40,583 bases of DNA from an uncultured Oscillospiraceae bacterium. Lineage in GTDB: Bacteria; Bacillota; Clostridia; Oscillospirales; Oscillospiraceae. Both the position numbers and the translations under genes were made by a program. The DNA is taken from positions 1 through 40,583 of the forward strand of contig CALWXB010000015.1 in NCBI GenBank assembly GCA_944385405.1, written 5' to 3'. Numbering within the stretch: position 1 is the first letter of the stretch; each line of letters begins with the position of its first letter. Positions 31,570 to 38,957 of this stretch are shown piece by piece. The notes under the pieces are model-generated. The model was not told the DNA's origin and made no database searches. It saw nothing but the letters and a program-made list of their open reading frames with translations.

Positions 31570-32649
31570 TCACACAAGACGCCAGCTGGTCACCTTTCCC
31601 CGTGCCTCACTGAGCTCTGCGCCTGTAAAAACGCCCTTTTCCATCAGCATGTCCGCCAGCGTCACGCCCTGAGGCGTCACGGCCTCCAGCGCGTAATAGG
31701 AAATGTACACCAGCTCCGCCCGCAGGAAGGGATCCCGCTGGAGCATGGCCGCCTCCGCGGCAGTGAGCAGACCGCAGGCCTGAGCCCGGTCCAGGGTGTC
31801 CGAGAGGTCCGTGTTGGCAGCGGAGCTATACCCCATGGCACGGAGGACAAACTCCGTGTACTGATAGGCATTCACCGCCCCGGCGGGCTTGAACTCCGTG
31901 GCACTGTAACCGTTGGTGTAGCCACGGCTGTACGCATAGCCCACGTACTTTTCCGCCTGGGAGCCGGATTGGATATCGGTAAAAGGCGTGGTCCCAGTCC
32001 AGGCAAGGGCCGCGTCCTCCTCTCCCAGCACCCGGATAAACATGATCAGGGCCTGGAGTCTGGTAGGCGCTACCTCCAGATCAAAGCCCTGACCATAACC
32101 GGTAAAGCTCCCCTGGAAAAGATGCAGCGTCTTGAGGGCGGATGCCATGGCATTGTAGTCCACCTCTCCGGAGTACTGGAAGGCATACGGCCCCTGATAC
32201 TGTACCACAGCGGTCTTGGAACTGACGGTAAAGGACACGGAGGTGTCCTCCGCCGCGAGATACCGGTGCCCCGCAGCCAGTGCGCCGCCGCTGGAGAGCA
32301 CCGTGCCGGTGGTGACGTCCACCACCGCGCCGCCGCTGTACACCGCCTGCGCGCCGCCGGCCAGCACCATCACGCTGGTGCCGGTCTGTCCCAGCAGCGT
32401 ATCTCCGGACTTGAGCCGGGTCTGCACCCAGGATGCCGCTGCGGCAGAGGCCGTACCGGTATCCGTCTGCTCCAGAATGGCCGCGTCCGACGCGTCCAGC
32501 CGCTGCTCGATCCTGCGGTCCAGCGTGTCGGAGAAGGTGCCGGCCAGATAGGAAAGCGTCGCAAGGGGGTCTCCCGCATCTCCAGCGGCGAAAACAGCCG
32601 CTGTCAGTATCAGGCAGACAGCCAGGGCCAGGGCAATTTTTTTCTTCAT
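31570..32649 (-). CDS. Secreted protein with C-terminal SLH-type repeats
   Basis: 359 residues. A clear signal peptide (KKKIALALAVCLILTAAVFA, likely cut near residue 22) is followed by an Ala/Thr/Gly-rich region (about 55-175) with beta-strand character. From about 190 on come S-layer homology-like repeats: TRLQALIMFIRVLGEEDAAL, TTPFTDIQSGSQAEKYVGYA and YSRGYTNGYSATEFKPAG. The Y-x-x-G-x-x-x-G-x-x-x-x-x-F-x-P pattern is typical. The protein is probably attached to the cell wall polymer; SLH domains often bind pyruvylated polysaccharides. It is monogenic, with the ribosome binding site AAAGGAAC. Confidence 0.78.
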   Translation of the reverse strand: MKKKIALALAVCLILTAAVFAAGDAGDPLATLSYLAGTFSDTLDRRIEQRLDASDAAILEQTDTGTASAAAASWVQTRLKSGDTLLGQTGTSVMVLAGGAQAVYSGGAVVDVTTGTVLSSGGALAAGHRYLAAEDTSVSFTVSSKTAVVQYQGPYAFQYSGEVDYNAMASALKTLHLFQGSFTGYGQGFDLEVAPTRLQALIMFIRVLGEEDAALAWTGTTPFTDIQSGSQAEKYVGYAYSRGYTNGYSATEFKPAGAVNAYQYTEFVLRAMGYSSAANTDLSDTLDRAQACGLLTAAEAAMLQRDPFLRAELVYISYYALEAVTPQGVTLADMLMEKGVFTGAELSEARGKVTSWRLV

Positions 32650-32690
32650 AGATCACGGGTTCCTTTCGTCACTTCCCTTTCGGGCCGGCA

Positions 32691-33320
32691 TCAGCGGTTG
32701 GCGATGCGGTAGCTGAGGGTCAGGAGGCTGTCTGCAAAGTGGATGTTTTCAAACTTCACATCCGGCTCGCTGCTGGTCAGTTCTACATTGGTAAAATTCC
32801 AGAAGCCCCGAACGCCCAGGCGGATGATCCGGTCCGCCGTCTCCTGGGCCACGGACTGGGGGATCGTCAGCACCACTACATCCACACTGTGCTCCCGCAG
32901 GTAGCTATCCAGATCGTTCATGGAGTATATGGGCACGCCGTTGACCGTAGTGCCCACCACATTGGGAGCGATGTCAAAGGCAGCATCCACGGAAAAACCG
33001 CTCTGGGAAAAGCGGAAATTCTGCAGCAGCGCATGTCCCAGATTGCCTACGCCGATCATCACCAGGTGGTGGTTGTTGTCCACTCCCAGAATGTGGCCGA
33101 TCTCAGCGCGCAGCTCCTCCACATTATATCCGTAGCCCTGCTGGCCGAACTCGCCGAAGCAGCTGAAATCCTGACGGATCTGAGAGGCGGTGATGTTCAT
33201 CTCCTGCCCCAGGGAGTGGGAGGAGATCCGCACCACCCCTCGGGCGCAAAGCTCCGTCAGCTGGCGGTAATATCGAGGCAGACGCCGGACGACAGCGTCG
33301 GAAATGTTCTCTTTTTTCAA
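32691..33320 (-). CDS. rex: Redox-sensing transcriptional repressor Rex
   Basis: 209 residues. Rex represses fermentation and NADH-oxidation genes and is released from DNA by NADH. The N-terminal winged helix (1-78) contains VVRRLPRYYRQLTEL and MNITASQIRQDFSCFGEFGQ. The Rossmann domain starts LVMIGVGNLGHALLQ (87-101), and the C-terminal helix ADSLLTLSYRI is the domain-swap helix. The start is TTG at 33320, nine bases after AGGAG. A strong promoter overlaps a palindrome that may be its own operator. No fermentation genes lie adjacent. Confidence 0.96.
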   Translation of the reverse strand: MKKENISDAVVRRLPRYYRQLTELCARGVVRISSHSLGQEMNITASQIRQDFSCFGEFGQQGYGYNVEELRAEIGHILGVDNNHHLVMIGVGNLGHALLQNFRFSQSGFSVDAAFDIAPNVVGTTVNGVPIYSMNDLDSYLREHSVDVVVLTIPQSVAQETADRIIRLGVRGFWNFTNVELTSSEPDVKFENIHFADSLLTLSYRIANR

Positions 33321-33365
33321 GATGTGTCACTCCTGTTATCAAGTTCCATCGCAGCGTATACTGGT

Positions 33366-33394
33366 AGTGTAGACCAAAAACCCCTACTTGTCAA
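33366..33394 (-). promoter_or_regulatory. Promoter of rex
   Basis: On minus, consensus TTGACA (33389-33394), exactly 17 bases, and TACACT (33366-33371). The leader is about 40 bases. Confidence 0.85.
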
Positions 33395-33406
33395 TTTTTT
33401 TAACAA
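33388..33406. promoter_or_regulatory. Possible Rex operator overlapping the rex -35 element
   Basis: An imperfect palindrome of half-sites TTGTCAA and TTAACAA separated by five T bases (read on plus). Clostridial Rex sites are close to TTGTTAA-n4-TTAACAA. The half-sites fit, but the spacer is one base longer than usual. Because it covers the -35 box, binding would block transcription of rex, as in other autoregulated Rex systems. Confidence 0.45.
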
Positions 33407-33442
33407 TCTTCTCTGGATTTTTCCCTGACCCTTATTCTGAAG

Positions 33443-33474
33443 AAAAGCGCCGCGAAGCATCTGCTTCGCGGCGC
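33443..33474 (-). terminator. Terminator after the DUF4358 lipoprotein gene
   Basis: A perfect 13-bp GC-rich stem (33447-33459 with 33462-33474, effective loop about six bases), followed on the minus strand by TTTTCTT. Confidence 0.85.
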
Positions 33475-33486
33475 CTGAAAGATCTG

Positions 33487-34398
33487 TCAAACCAGAGCCT
33501 GGAACGCCTCCACGATGGCGTCACAGCTCTCGTGCACCACCATCATCACGTAATTTCCATCGGATACCACCCGGCTGCTGTTGGTCCACAGCTCTGTGGG
33601 GCCGGGATACCAGGCGCCGGTCTCGGCCATGTAGTCCACCCGGCTCTGGAAGATCTCCTTCACGGTGTCCACATCCTTGCTGTCCGTGACCTCCACCAGG
33701 CAGAACTCGCCGTTGTTCATGCTCATCATGGTCCCCATCACCAGGCACTGTTTCGTGGACACGTCGTTGAGCCCGGCATAATAGGCATCCACCAGGTCGG
33801 CGGAAAACTGCTGCAGGGACTGGAACTCATACTGAGAGATCATGTCCTGGTAGAAGGCATTGAGATCCACAGAGGCGGCGGAACCGCTATCCTCTGCGGG
33901 CTTCTCCTCCGGCTTCTCCGTTTTCCAGTTGCACCGGACCGCGCAGGTCCGCTTCTCGCTGCCGCTGGTCACAACGATGATGGCCGTACCCGGAGCCACC
34001 GCCGTGATGGTACCGTCAGCCGCCACCGTGGCCACCTTAGGATCGCTGCTGGCGAAGGTGCACGCTCCCGGTGCACCGGTGACCTGAAGCTGGTAGGTGC
34101 TGCCGGCGGAAAAGAGAGTGAAGTCCGTGCTGCTGAGGGTCATCCCAGCAGCGGCGTCCCCGTCATCCGGCTCCGCCGCGGGAACTTCCTCCGCAGGGGT
34201 CTCGGGCTCCTCCCCGGCAGGCTCCTCCGGCATCTCCTCAGGTGCCTCCTCCTGCTGGCCGTCCTCCGGCTGCACCGTCTCTTCCTGAGTATCCTGAGAC
34301 TCCTGGGCATCTTCCCCGGAAGTCTCCCCGGCACCGCAGGACGCCAGCGCCAGCATCAGCGCCATGGCCATCAAAAGGGCCAAGAGCTTGTTTTTCAT
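33487..34398 (-). CDS. Lipoprotein with bacterial Ig-like (Big_2) domain and C-terminal DUF4358 domain
   Basis: 303 residues. The lipobox is LALASCG, with the lipidated Cys21. A very acidic Glu/Pro/Asp-rich linker (about 22-80) reaches to a Big_2-type domain (about 86-155; TSSTDFTLFSAGSTYQLQVT-like strands, then TFASSDPKVATVAADGTITA and VAPGTAIIVVTSG). The last 110 residues match the DUF4358 pattern: FCLVEVTDSKDVDTVKEIF, then YPGPTELWTNSSRVVSDGNY and VMMVV. Anchored on the outer face of the membrane, it probably spans part of the wall; function unknown. The ribosome binding site is GAGGAGG. It is monocistronic. Confidence 0.78.
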   Translation of the reverse strand: MKNKLLALLMAMALMLALASCGAGETSGEDAQESQDTQEETVQPEDGQQEEAPEEMPEEPAGEEPETPAEEVPAAEPDDGDAAAGMTLSSTDFTLFSAGSTYQLQVTGAPGACTFASSDPKVATVAADGTITAVAPGTAIIVVTSGSEKRTCAVRCNWKTEKPEEKPAEDSGSAASVDLNAFYQDMISQYEFQSLQQFSADLVDAYYAGLNDVSTKQCLVMGTMMSMNNGEFCLVEVTDSKDVDTVKEIFQSRVDYMAETGAWYPGPTELWTNSSRVVSDGNYVMMVVHESCDAIVEAFQALV

Positions 34399-34511
34399 GT
34401 CGTTCCTCCTCGATAAGCCGTTCTTTCCGGCTGTTTGCTGGGATTAGACGGAGGCGTCTGGGAAAAAGTTCCCCACAGCAGCAAAAAAAGAGGAAGATGG
34501 TGAAAAAGGTA

Positions 34512-34540
34512 TTGACAGTCCATTTTTGAACCGATATACT
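34512..34540 (+). promoter_or_regulatory. Strong promoter of the structured RNA / polyamine leader
   Basis: Consensus TTGACA (34512-34517), exactly 17 bases, and TATACT (34535-34540); transcription should start near 34547. No start codon with a ribosome binding site follows for more than 400 bases. Confidence 0.85.
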
Positions 34541-34546
34541 ACCCTT

Positions 34547-34800
34547 GTCATGTGATATGAGTTTTGTACAGAGTATCCATGCAAATATTTCTTCTGACCA
34601 CCCCCTTGGGGGTCAAGGCCATACGGACAGCCGGGTCAACTGCCGAAGGCAACTGGGATGTTGCCATTATTGATTGAGTTAAAAGCTCAATTTTATAAGT
34701 TGGTTACCAAACCATCGCATGGAAGCATGCATCAACTTGTAAAACGGTCAATAAGAGTAGTAAAAGTAAGTATTTGCTATATAGACTCTGTATGAAGCTG
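34547..34800 (+). ncRNA. Highly structured noncoding RNA upstream of speD
   Basis: Two long-range helices close the region: 34567-34574 with 34785-34792 (8 bp) and 34581-34587 with 34771-34777 (7 bp), both perfect. Inside are several local hairpins. 34596-34599 pairs with 34611-34614, with an inner CCC/GGG. 34641-34644 pairs with 34648-34651, mutually exclusive with 34648-34653 pairing with 34660-34665. 34673-34678 pairs with 34686-34691. 34697-34702 pairs with 34733-34738, with small hairpins such as 34717-34721/34726-34730 inside. No open frame with a ribosome binding site is present. The size and multi-helix shape would fit an abundant clostridial RNA such as raiA RNA (or, less well, 6S RNA), or a large leader; I cannot assign the family by eye. 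Confidence 0.7.
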
Positions 34801-34912
34801 CATGGAGCAACTCCCCTCAATGAGGCGGAGGGGGCCTCTCTGCGGGGAGGCGCCGCGCGCACCGGGAAGTATTTTCCACTGCGCTGCGGTCCATCGTGCG
34901 AAAGACGGTTTT
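34801..34912 (+). other. GC-rich spacer between the structured RNA and the terminator
   Basis: No gene is evident. It contains possible stems (CCCCTC with GAGGGG near 34815-34838, and GCCTC with GAGGC near 34838-34856). The frame joining speD is open through this stretch but has no ribosome binding site and would cross the terminator. Confidence 0.4.
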
Positions 34913-34950
34913 GCAGGCAATGTGCATGGATGCGCATTGCCTGCTTTTTT
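34913..34950 (+). terminator. Strong intrinsic terminator ahead of speD
   Basis: A 14-bp stem (34913-34926 with 34931-34944, loop TGGA, one G-U pair), followed immediately by T6. It ends either the noncoding RNA or a regulated leader of the polyamine operon; speD starts 57 bases later. Confidence 0.9.
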
Positions 34951-34972
34951 CCGCGCCTGCAGGCAGAAAATC

Positions 34973-34990
34973 GGCCCGGGACACCGGGCC
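34973..34990 (+). other. Hairpin touching the speD ribosome binding site
   Basis: A perfect 7-bp stem GGCCCGG/CCGGGCC (34973-34979 with 34984-34990, loop GACA) that ends directly against the ACAGGAGG ribosome binding site (34991-34998). It may protect the mRNA end or modulate translation initiation. Confidence 0.5.
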
Positions 34991-35007
34991 ACAGGAGGAC
35001 GACGGAT

Positions 35008-35766
35008 ATGGCAGACAAGCTGAGACTTTACGGATTCAACAACCTGACCAAGGCGCTGAGCTTCAACATCTACGACGTATGCTACGCCAAGTCCGCCCGG
35101 GAGCAGAGGGACTACATCGCCTACATCGACGAACAGTACAACTCCGAGCGGCTGACCAACATCCTCACCACCCTGACGGACATGATCGGCGCCAAGGTCC
35201 TCAACATCGCCAAGCAGGACTACGAGCCGCAGGGTGCCTCTGTCACCATCCTCATCGCCGAGGGGTCCATGATCCCCGCCGGGGAGACCCAGCTGGCCCA
35301 CCTGGATAAAAGCCATGTGACGGTGCACACTTATCCGGAGTACCATCCGGAGACCAGCCTGGCCACCTTCCGGGTGGACATCGACGTGGCCACCTGCGGC
35401 GAGATCACGCCCCTTTCCACCCTGGACTATCTCATCGGGTCCTTCGACTCCGACATCATCACCATGGACTATCGGGTCCGGGGCTTCACCCGGGACATGT
35501 CCGGCCGGAAGCTGTTCATGGATCACCATGTAGCCTCCATCCAGGACTACATCAACCCCGAAACACTGCGCCGCTACGATGCGGTGGATGTGAATGTCTA
35601 TGGATCCAACCTGTTCCACACCAAGATGATGGTCAAGGAGATCGATCTGCAGAACTACCTCTTCAAGACCGACGTCTACGAGCTGCCGCCCCAGACCCGG
35701 CTGGCTATCATGAACAATCTGCGCCGGGAGATGATCGAGATCTTCAGCGGGCGCAACATCTACTAA
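35008..35766 (+). CDS. speD: S-adenosylmethionine decarboxylase proenzyme (E. coli SpeD type)
   Basis: 252 residues, close to the 264 of E. coli SpeD and twice the length of the Bacillus/archaeal type. It makes decarboxylated SAM, the aminopropyl donor. Self-cleavage is expected at Ser102 in [17 protein letters not shown], which becomes the pyruvoyl cofactor. [20 protein letters not shown] and [20 protein letters not shown] are family signatures. The ATG at 35008 follows ACAGGAGG. It is the first gene of the polyamine operon, 12 bases before the decarboxylase gene, and sits behind a terminator, so attenuation is possible. Confidence 0.96.
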   Translation: MADKLRLYGFNNLTKALSFNIYDVCYAKSAREQRDYIAYIDEQYNSERLTNILTTLTDMIGAKVLNIAKQDYEPQGASVTILIAEGSMIPAGETQLAHLDKSHVTVHTYPEYHPETSLATFRVDIDVATCGEITPLSTLDYLIGSFDSDIITMDYRVRGFTRDMSGRKLFMDHHVASIQDYINPETLRRYDAVDVNVYGSNLFHTKMMVKEIDLQNYLFKTDVYELPPQTRLAIMNNLRREMIEIFSGRNIY

Positions 35767-35778
35767 AAGGAGATCGCC

Positions 35779-37218
35779 ATGGATCAGACCAGAGCGCCCA
35801 TTTATGAGGCGCTGGAGCACTTCCGGAAAATGCGGGTGGTGCCCTTTGACGTCCCCGGCCACAAGCGGGGCCGGGGCAACCCGGAGCTGGTGCGGCTGCT
35901 GGGCGAGCAGTGCGTGGGGATGGACGTGAACTCCATGAAACCCCTGGACAACCTCTGCCACCCCATCTCCGTCATCCGGGAGGCGGAGGAACTGGCGGCG
36001 GACGCCTTCGGCGCCGCCCACGCCTTTTTGATGGTGGGGGGCACCACCTCCGCCGTGCAGAGCATGGTGCTCTCCGTGGTCAAACACGGGGAGAAGATCA
36101 TCCTCCCCCGCAACGTCCACCGCAGCGTCATGGGCGCGCTGGTGCTGTGCGGCGCGGTGCCGGTGTACGTGAACCCCGAGTGTGACGAGCGGCTGGGCAT
36201 CCCCCTGGGGATGCGGCTTTCCGAGGTGGAGCGGGCCATCCGGCAGAACCCGGACGCCAAAGCCGTGCTTGTGAACAATCCCACCTACTACGGCATCTGC
36301 TCTGACCTGCGCGGCATCGTCGACCTGGTCCATCGCAGCGGGATGCTGTGCCTGGTGGACGAGGCTCACGGCACCCACTTCTACTTCCACGACGGCCTGC
36401 CTGTTTCCGCCATGGCGGCGGGAGCGGATCTGGCCGCCGTCTCCATGCACAAGTCCGGCGGCAGCCTCACCCAGAGCAGCCTCCTGCTCACCGGCCCGGG
36501 CGTGTCCCCGGGCTACGTCCGGCAGATCATCAACCTCACCCAGACCACCAGCGGTTCTTACCTGCTGCTCTCCAGCCTGGACATCGCCCGGCGGAACCTG
36601 GCCCTGCGGGGCCGGACGGAATTCGGCCGGGTGATGGAGATGGCGGAGTACGCCCGCAGCGAGATCAACGCCGTGGGCGGCTACTACGCCTTCGGCCGGG
36701 AGCTCATCAATGGCGGCAGCATCTACGACTTCGACGTCACCAAGCTCTCGGTGAACACCCTGGATGTGGGCCTTGCCGGCATCGAGGTCTACGACCTGCT
36801 GCGGGACGAGTACGACATCCAGATCGAGTTCGGCGACCTGGGCAACATCCTGGCCTACCTCTCCATCGGGGACCGCCCCCGGGAGGTGGAGCGGCTGGTG
36901 GGCGCCCTCAGCGAGGTGCGCCGCCGGTTCGGCAAGCCCGGCGCGGAACTGATGAAGCAGGAGTACATCGACCCGGAGGTGGCCGTCTCCCCCCAGGAGG
37001 CCTTCTATGCCCCCAAGCGGCGGCTGCCCCTGGAGGAGACCGTGGGATACGTGTGCAGCGAGTTCGTCATGTGCTATCCCCCCGGCATCCCCATTCTGGC
37101 CCCGGGAGAGCGCATCACCCGGGAGATCATCGCATACATCCGGTACGCCAAGGAAAAGGGCTGCTCCATGACCGGCCCCGAGGACGCGGACATCGCCTTC
37201 CTCAACGTACTGGCTTGA
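35779..37218 (+). CDS. Fold-type I Orn/Lys/Arg decarboxylase, probably biosynthetic arginine decarboxylase
   Basis: 479 residues, the short YaaO/SpeA-type of Firmicutes without the extra domains of E. coli LdcC/AdiA. PLP-binding features are LVDEAHGTHF (192-201) and the Schiff-base Lys225 in VSMHKSGGSLTQSS. The N terminus carries VPFDVPGHKRGRG and GMDVNSMKPLDNL. The substrate is not decided by motifs, but the adjacent agmatinase-type gene points to arginine to agmatine. The ribosome binding site is AAAAGGAG. It is second in the operon, 15 bases before speE. Confidence 0.9.
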   Translation: MDQTRAPIYEALEHFRKMRVVPFDVPGHKRGRGNPELVRLLGEQCVGMDVNSMKPLDNLCHPISVIREAEELAADAFGAAHAFLMVGGTTSAVQSMVLSVVKHGEKIILPRNVHRSVMGALVLCGAVPVYVNPECDERLGIPLGMRLSEVERAIRQNPDAKAVLVNNPTYYGICSDLRGIVDLVHRSGMLCLVDEAHGTHFYFHDGLPVSAMAAGADLAAVSMHKSGGSLTQSSLLLTGPGVSPGYVRQIINLTQTTSGSYLLLSSLDIARRNLALRGRTEFGRVMEMAEYARSEINAVGGYYAFGRELINGGSIYDFDVTKLSVNTLDVGLAGIEVYDLLRDEYDIQIEFGDLGNILAYLSIGDRPREVERLVGALSEVRRRFGKPGAELMKQEYIDPEVAVSPQEAFYAPKRRLPLEETVGYVCSEFVMCYPPGIPILAPGERITREIIAYIRYAKEKGCSMTGPEDADIAFLNVLA

Positions 37219-37233
37219 AGGAAGGAGTCAGGA

Positions 37234-38094
37234 ATGGAATTTTGGTTCAGCGAGCGCCAGACCCCCAATGTGAAGCTCTCCATCCGGGTGGACCGGCAGC
37301 TCTACAGCGGCAAAAGCGAATTCCAGCGCATCGACGTGTTCGAGTCCCCGGAGTTCGGCCGCTTCCTCACCCTGGACGGGTACATGATGCTTACGGAAAA
37401 GGACGAGTTCATCTACCATGAGATGATCGTCCACCCAGCCATGGCGGTACACCCCCATGTGCGGGACGTGCTGGTCATCGGCGCCGGCGACGGCGGTGTC
37501 ATCCGGGAGCTGGTTCGCTATCCGGAGATCCAACACATCGACATGGTGGAGATCGACCCCCTGGTGGTGGAAGTGTGCAAACAGTACCTCCCCGGCACCG
37601 CCCGCTGCCTGGACGACCCCCGGCTCACCATCCACTACCAGGACGGGCTGAAGTTTGTCCGCTCCCCTCAGGACCGGTACGATCTCATCATCGTGGACTC
37701 CACGGACCCCTTCGGCCCCGGCGAGGGCCTCTTCACCCGGGAGTTCTACGGCAACTGCTACAAGGCTCTGCGCGCCGACGGCATCATGGTCAACCAGCAC
37801 GAGAGCCCCTTCTACGAAGAGGACGCCCTGGCCTGCCAGCGGGCCCACAAGCGGATCGTGGAGTCCTTCCCCATCAGCAAGGTCTATCAGGCCCACATCC
37901 CCACCTATCCCTCCGGCCACTGGCTCTTCGGCTTTGCCAGCAAGAAATACCACCCTCTCCGGGATCTGGACGAGGAGCGCTGGAACGCCCGGGACCTCGC
38001 CTGCCACTATTACACCACCACCCTGCACAAGGGGGCGTTCTACATCCCCGCCTACGTAGAGGAGCTTTTGAAACATGTTGAGTCCGCAGATTGA
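37234..38094 (+). CDS. speE: Spermidine synthase-type aminopropyltransferase
   Basis: 286 residues. SpeE transfers the aminopropyl group of decarboxylated SAM to putrescine (or, in some organisms, agmatine). The N-terminal beta domain includes SEFQRIDVFESPEFGRFLTL and DGYMMLTEKDEFIYHEM. The Rossmann part has VIGAGDGGVIREL (81-93) and MVEIDPLVVEV. The catalytic/gatekeeper segment is VDSTDPFGPGEGLF (Asp155 and Asp158). The last 20 bases overlap the ureohydrolase gene. Which amine it accepts cannot be read here and matters for the pathway. Confidence 0.93.
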   Translation: MEFWFSERQTPNVKLSIRVDRQLYSGKSEFQRIDVFESPEFGRFLTLDGYMMLTEKDEFIYHEMIVHPAMAVHPHVRDVLVIGAGDGGVIRELVRYPEIQHIDMVEIDPLVVEVCKQYLPGTARCLDDPRLTIHYQDGLKFVRSPQDRYDLIIVDSTDPFGPGEGLFTREFYGNCYKALRADGIMVNQHESPFYEEDALACQRAHKRIVESFPISKVYQAHIPTYPSGHWLFGFASKKYHPLRDLDEERWNARDLACHYYTTTLHKGAFYIPAYVEELLKHVESAD

Positions 38095-38935
38095 CGTTTT
38101 CATGGGGTGCGACGCCGCCTTCGACCAAGCCGAGACCGTGCTCTTCGGCGCCCCCTTCGACTCCACCACCTCCAACCGTCCCGGCACACGCTTCGGCCCC
38201 TCCGCCCTGCGGCGGGAATCCTACGGCCTGGAGCTGTACAGCCCCTACCAGGATCGGGACCTCAGCGACCGTTCGGTCCTGGACAGCGGCGACATCGAGC
38301 TGCCCATGGGCAGCTCCGCCCTGGCCCTGGAGGCCATCCAGGCCCGGACCGCGGAGATCCTGGCCGCCGGGAAGCGGCCCTTCCTGCTGGGCGGGGAGCA
38401 TCTGGTGACCCTGGGGGCCTTCCGGGCCGTTTATGAGAAGTTCCCGGAGGTGTGCATCCTCCACTTCGACGCCCACACGGACCTCCGGCAGGAGTACCTG
38501 GGCGTGGAGCTGTCCCACGCCTGCGTCATCCGCCGCTGTTGGGACCTCACCGGAGACGGCCGCATCTTCCAGTTCGGCATCCGTTCCGGGGACCGGTCCG
38601 AGTGGCTGTGGGGCAACGATCATGTCTCCACCCATCCCTTTGACCTGGAAGGCCTGGAGGATGCTGTCGCCATGCTGGGTGACAGGCCTGTTTACTTCAC
38701 AGTGGATCTGGACGTGCTGGACCCCTCGGTCTTTCCCGGCACCGGCACCCCGGAGCCCGGCGGCGTGTCCTTCGAGGCGCTGCGGAAGGCCGTGACGCTG
38801 GTGTGCGGCCGGTGCAACGTGGTGGGCTGCGACGTCAACGAGCTGTCCCCGCCCTATGATCCCAGCGGCGTTTCCAACGCCGTGGCGGCCAAGATCGTCC
38901 GGGAGATGCTGCTGGCGTTTCCCGATCACAACTAA
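38075..38935 (+). CDS. speB: Agmatinase-type ureohydrolase (SpeB family)
   Basis: 286 residues. The binuclear manganese site is complete: GGEHLVT (His109), FDAHTDLR (Asp132, His134, Asp136) and VDLDVLDPS (Asp211, Asp213). Two activities fit: agmatine to putrescine plus urea, or aminopropylagmatine to spermidine plus urea. The ATG at 38075 lies within the end of speE, indicating coupled translation. It is located between the SpeE and dehydrogenase genes, consistent with either order of reactions. Confidence 0.92.
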   Translation: MLSPQIDVFMGCDAAFDQAETVLFGAPFDSTTSNRPGTRFGPSALRRESYGLELYSPYQDRDLSDRSVLDSGDIELPMGSSALALEAIQARTAEILAAGKRPFLLGGEHLVTLGAFRAVYEKFPEVCILHFDAHTDLRQEYLGVELSHACVIRRCWDLTGDGRIFQFGIRSGDRSEWLWGNDHVSTHPFDLEGLEDAVAMLGDRPVYFTVDLDVLDPSVFPGTGTPEPGGVSFEALRKAVTLVCGRCNVVGCDVNELSPPYDPSGVSNAVAAKIVREMLLAFPDHN

Positions 38936-38957
38936 AACCATTCAGGAGGAATCAGAT

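Noticed and set aside
34774-35007. In-frame upstream extension of speD
   Set aside because: It would translate across the strong terminator at 34913-34950, lacks a ribosome binding site, and speD has a perfect site before the ATG at 35008 with a family-typical N terminus.
34777-36450. Open frame of 557 codons on the minus strand opposite speD and the decarboxylase
   Set aside because: Antisense to well-supported genes and to the structured leader; His/Gly/Val-rich shadow composition.
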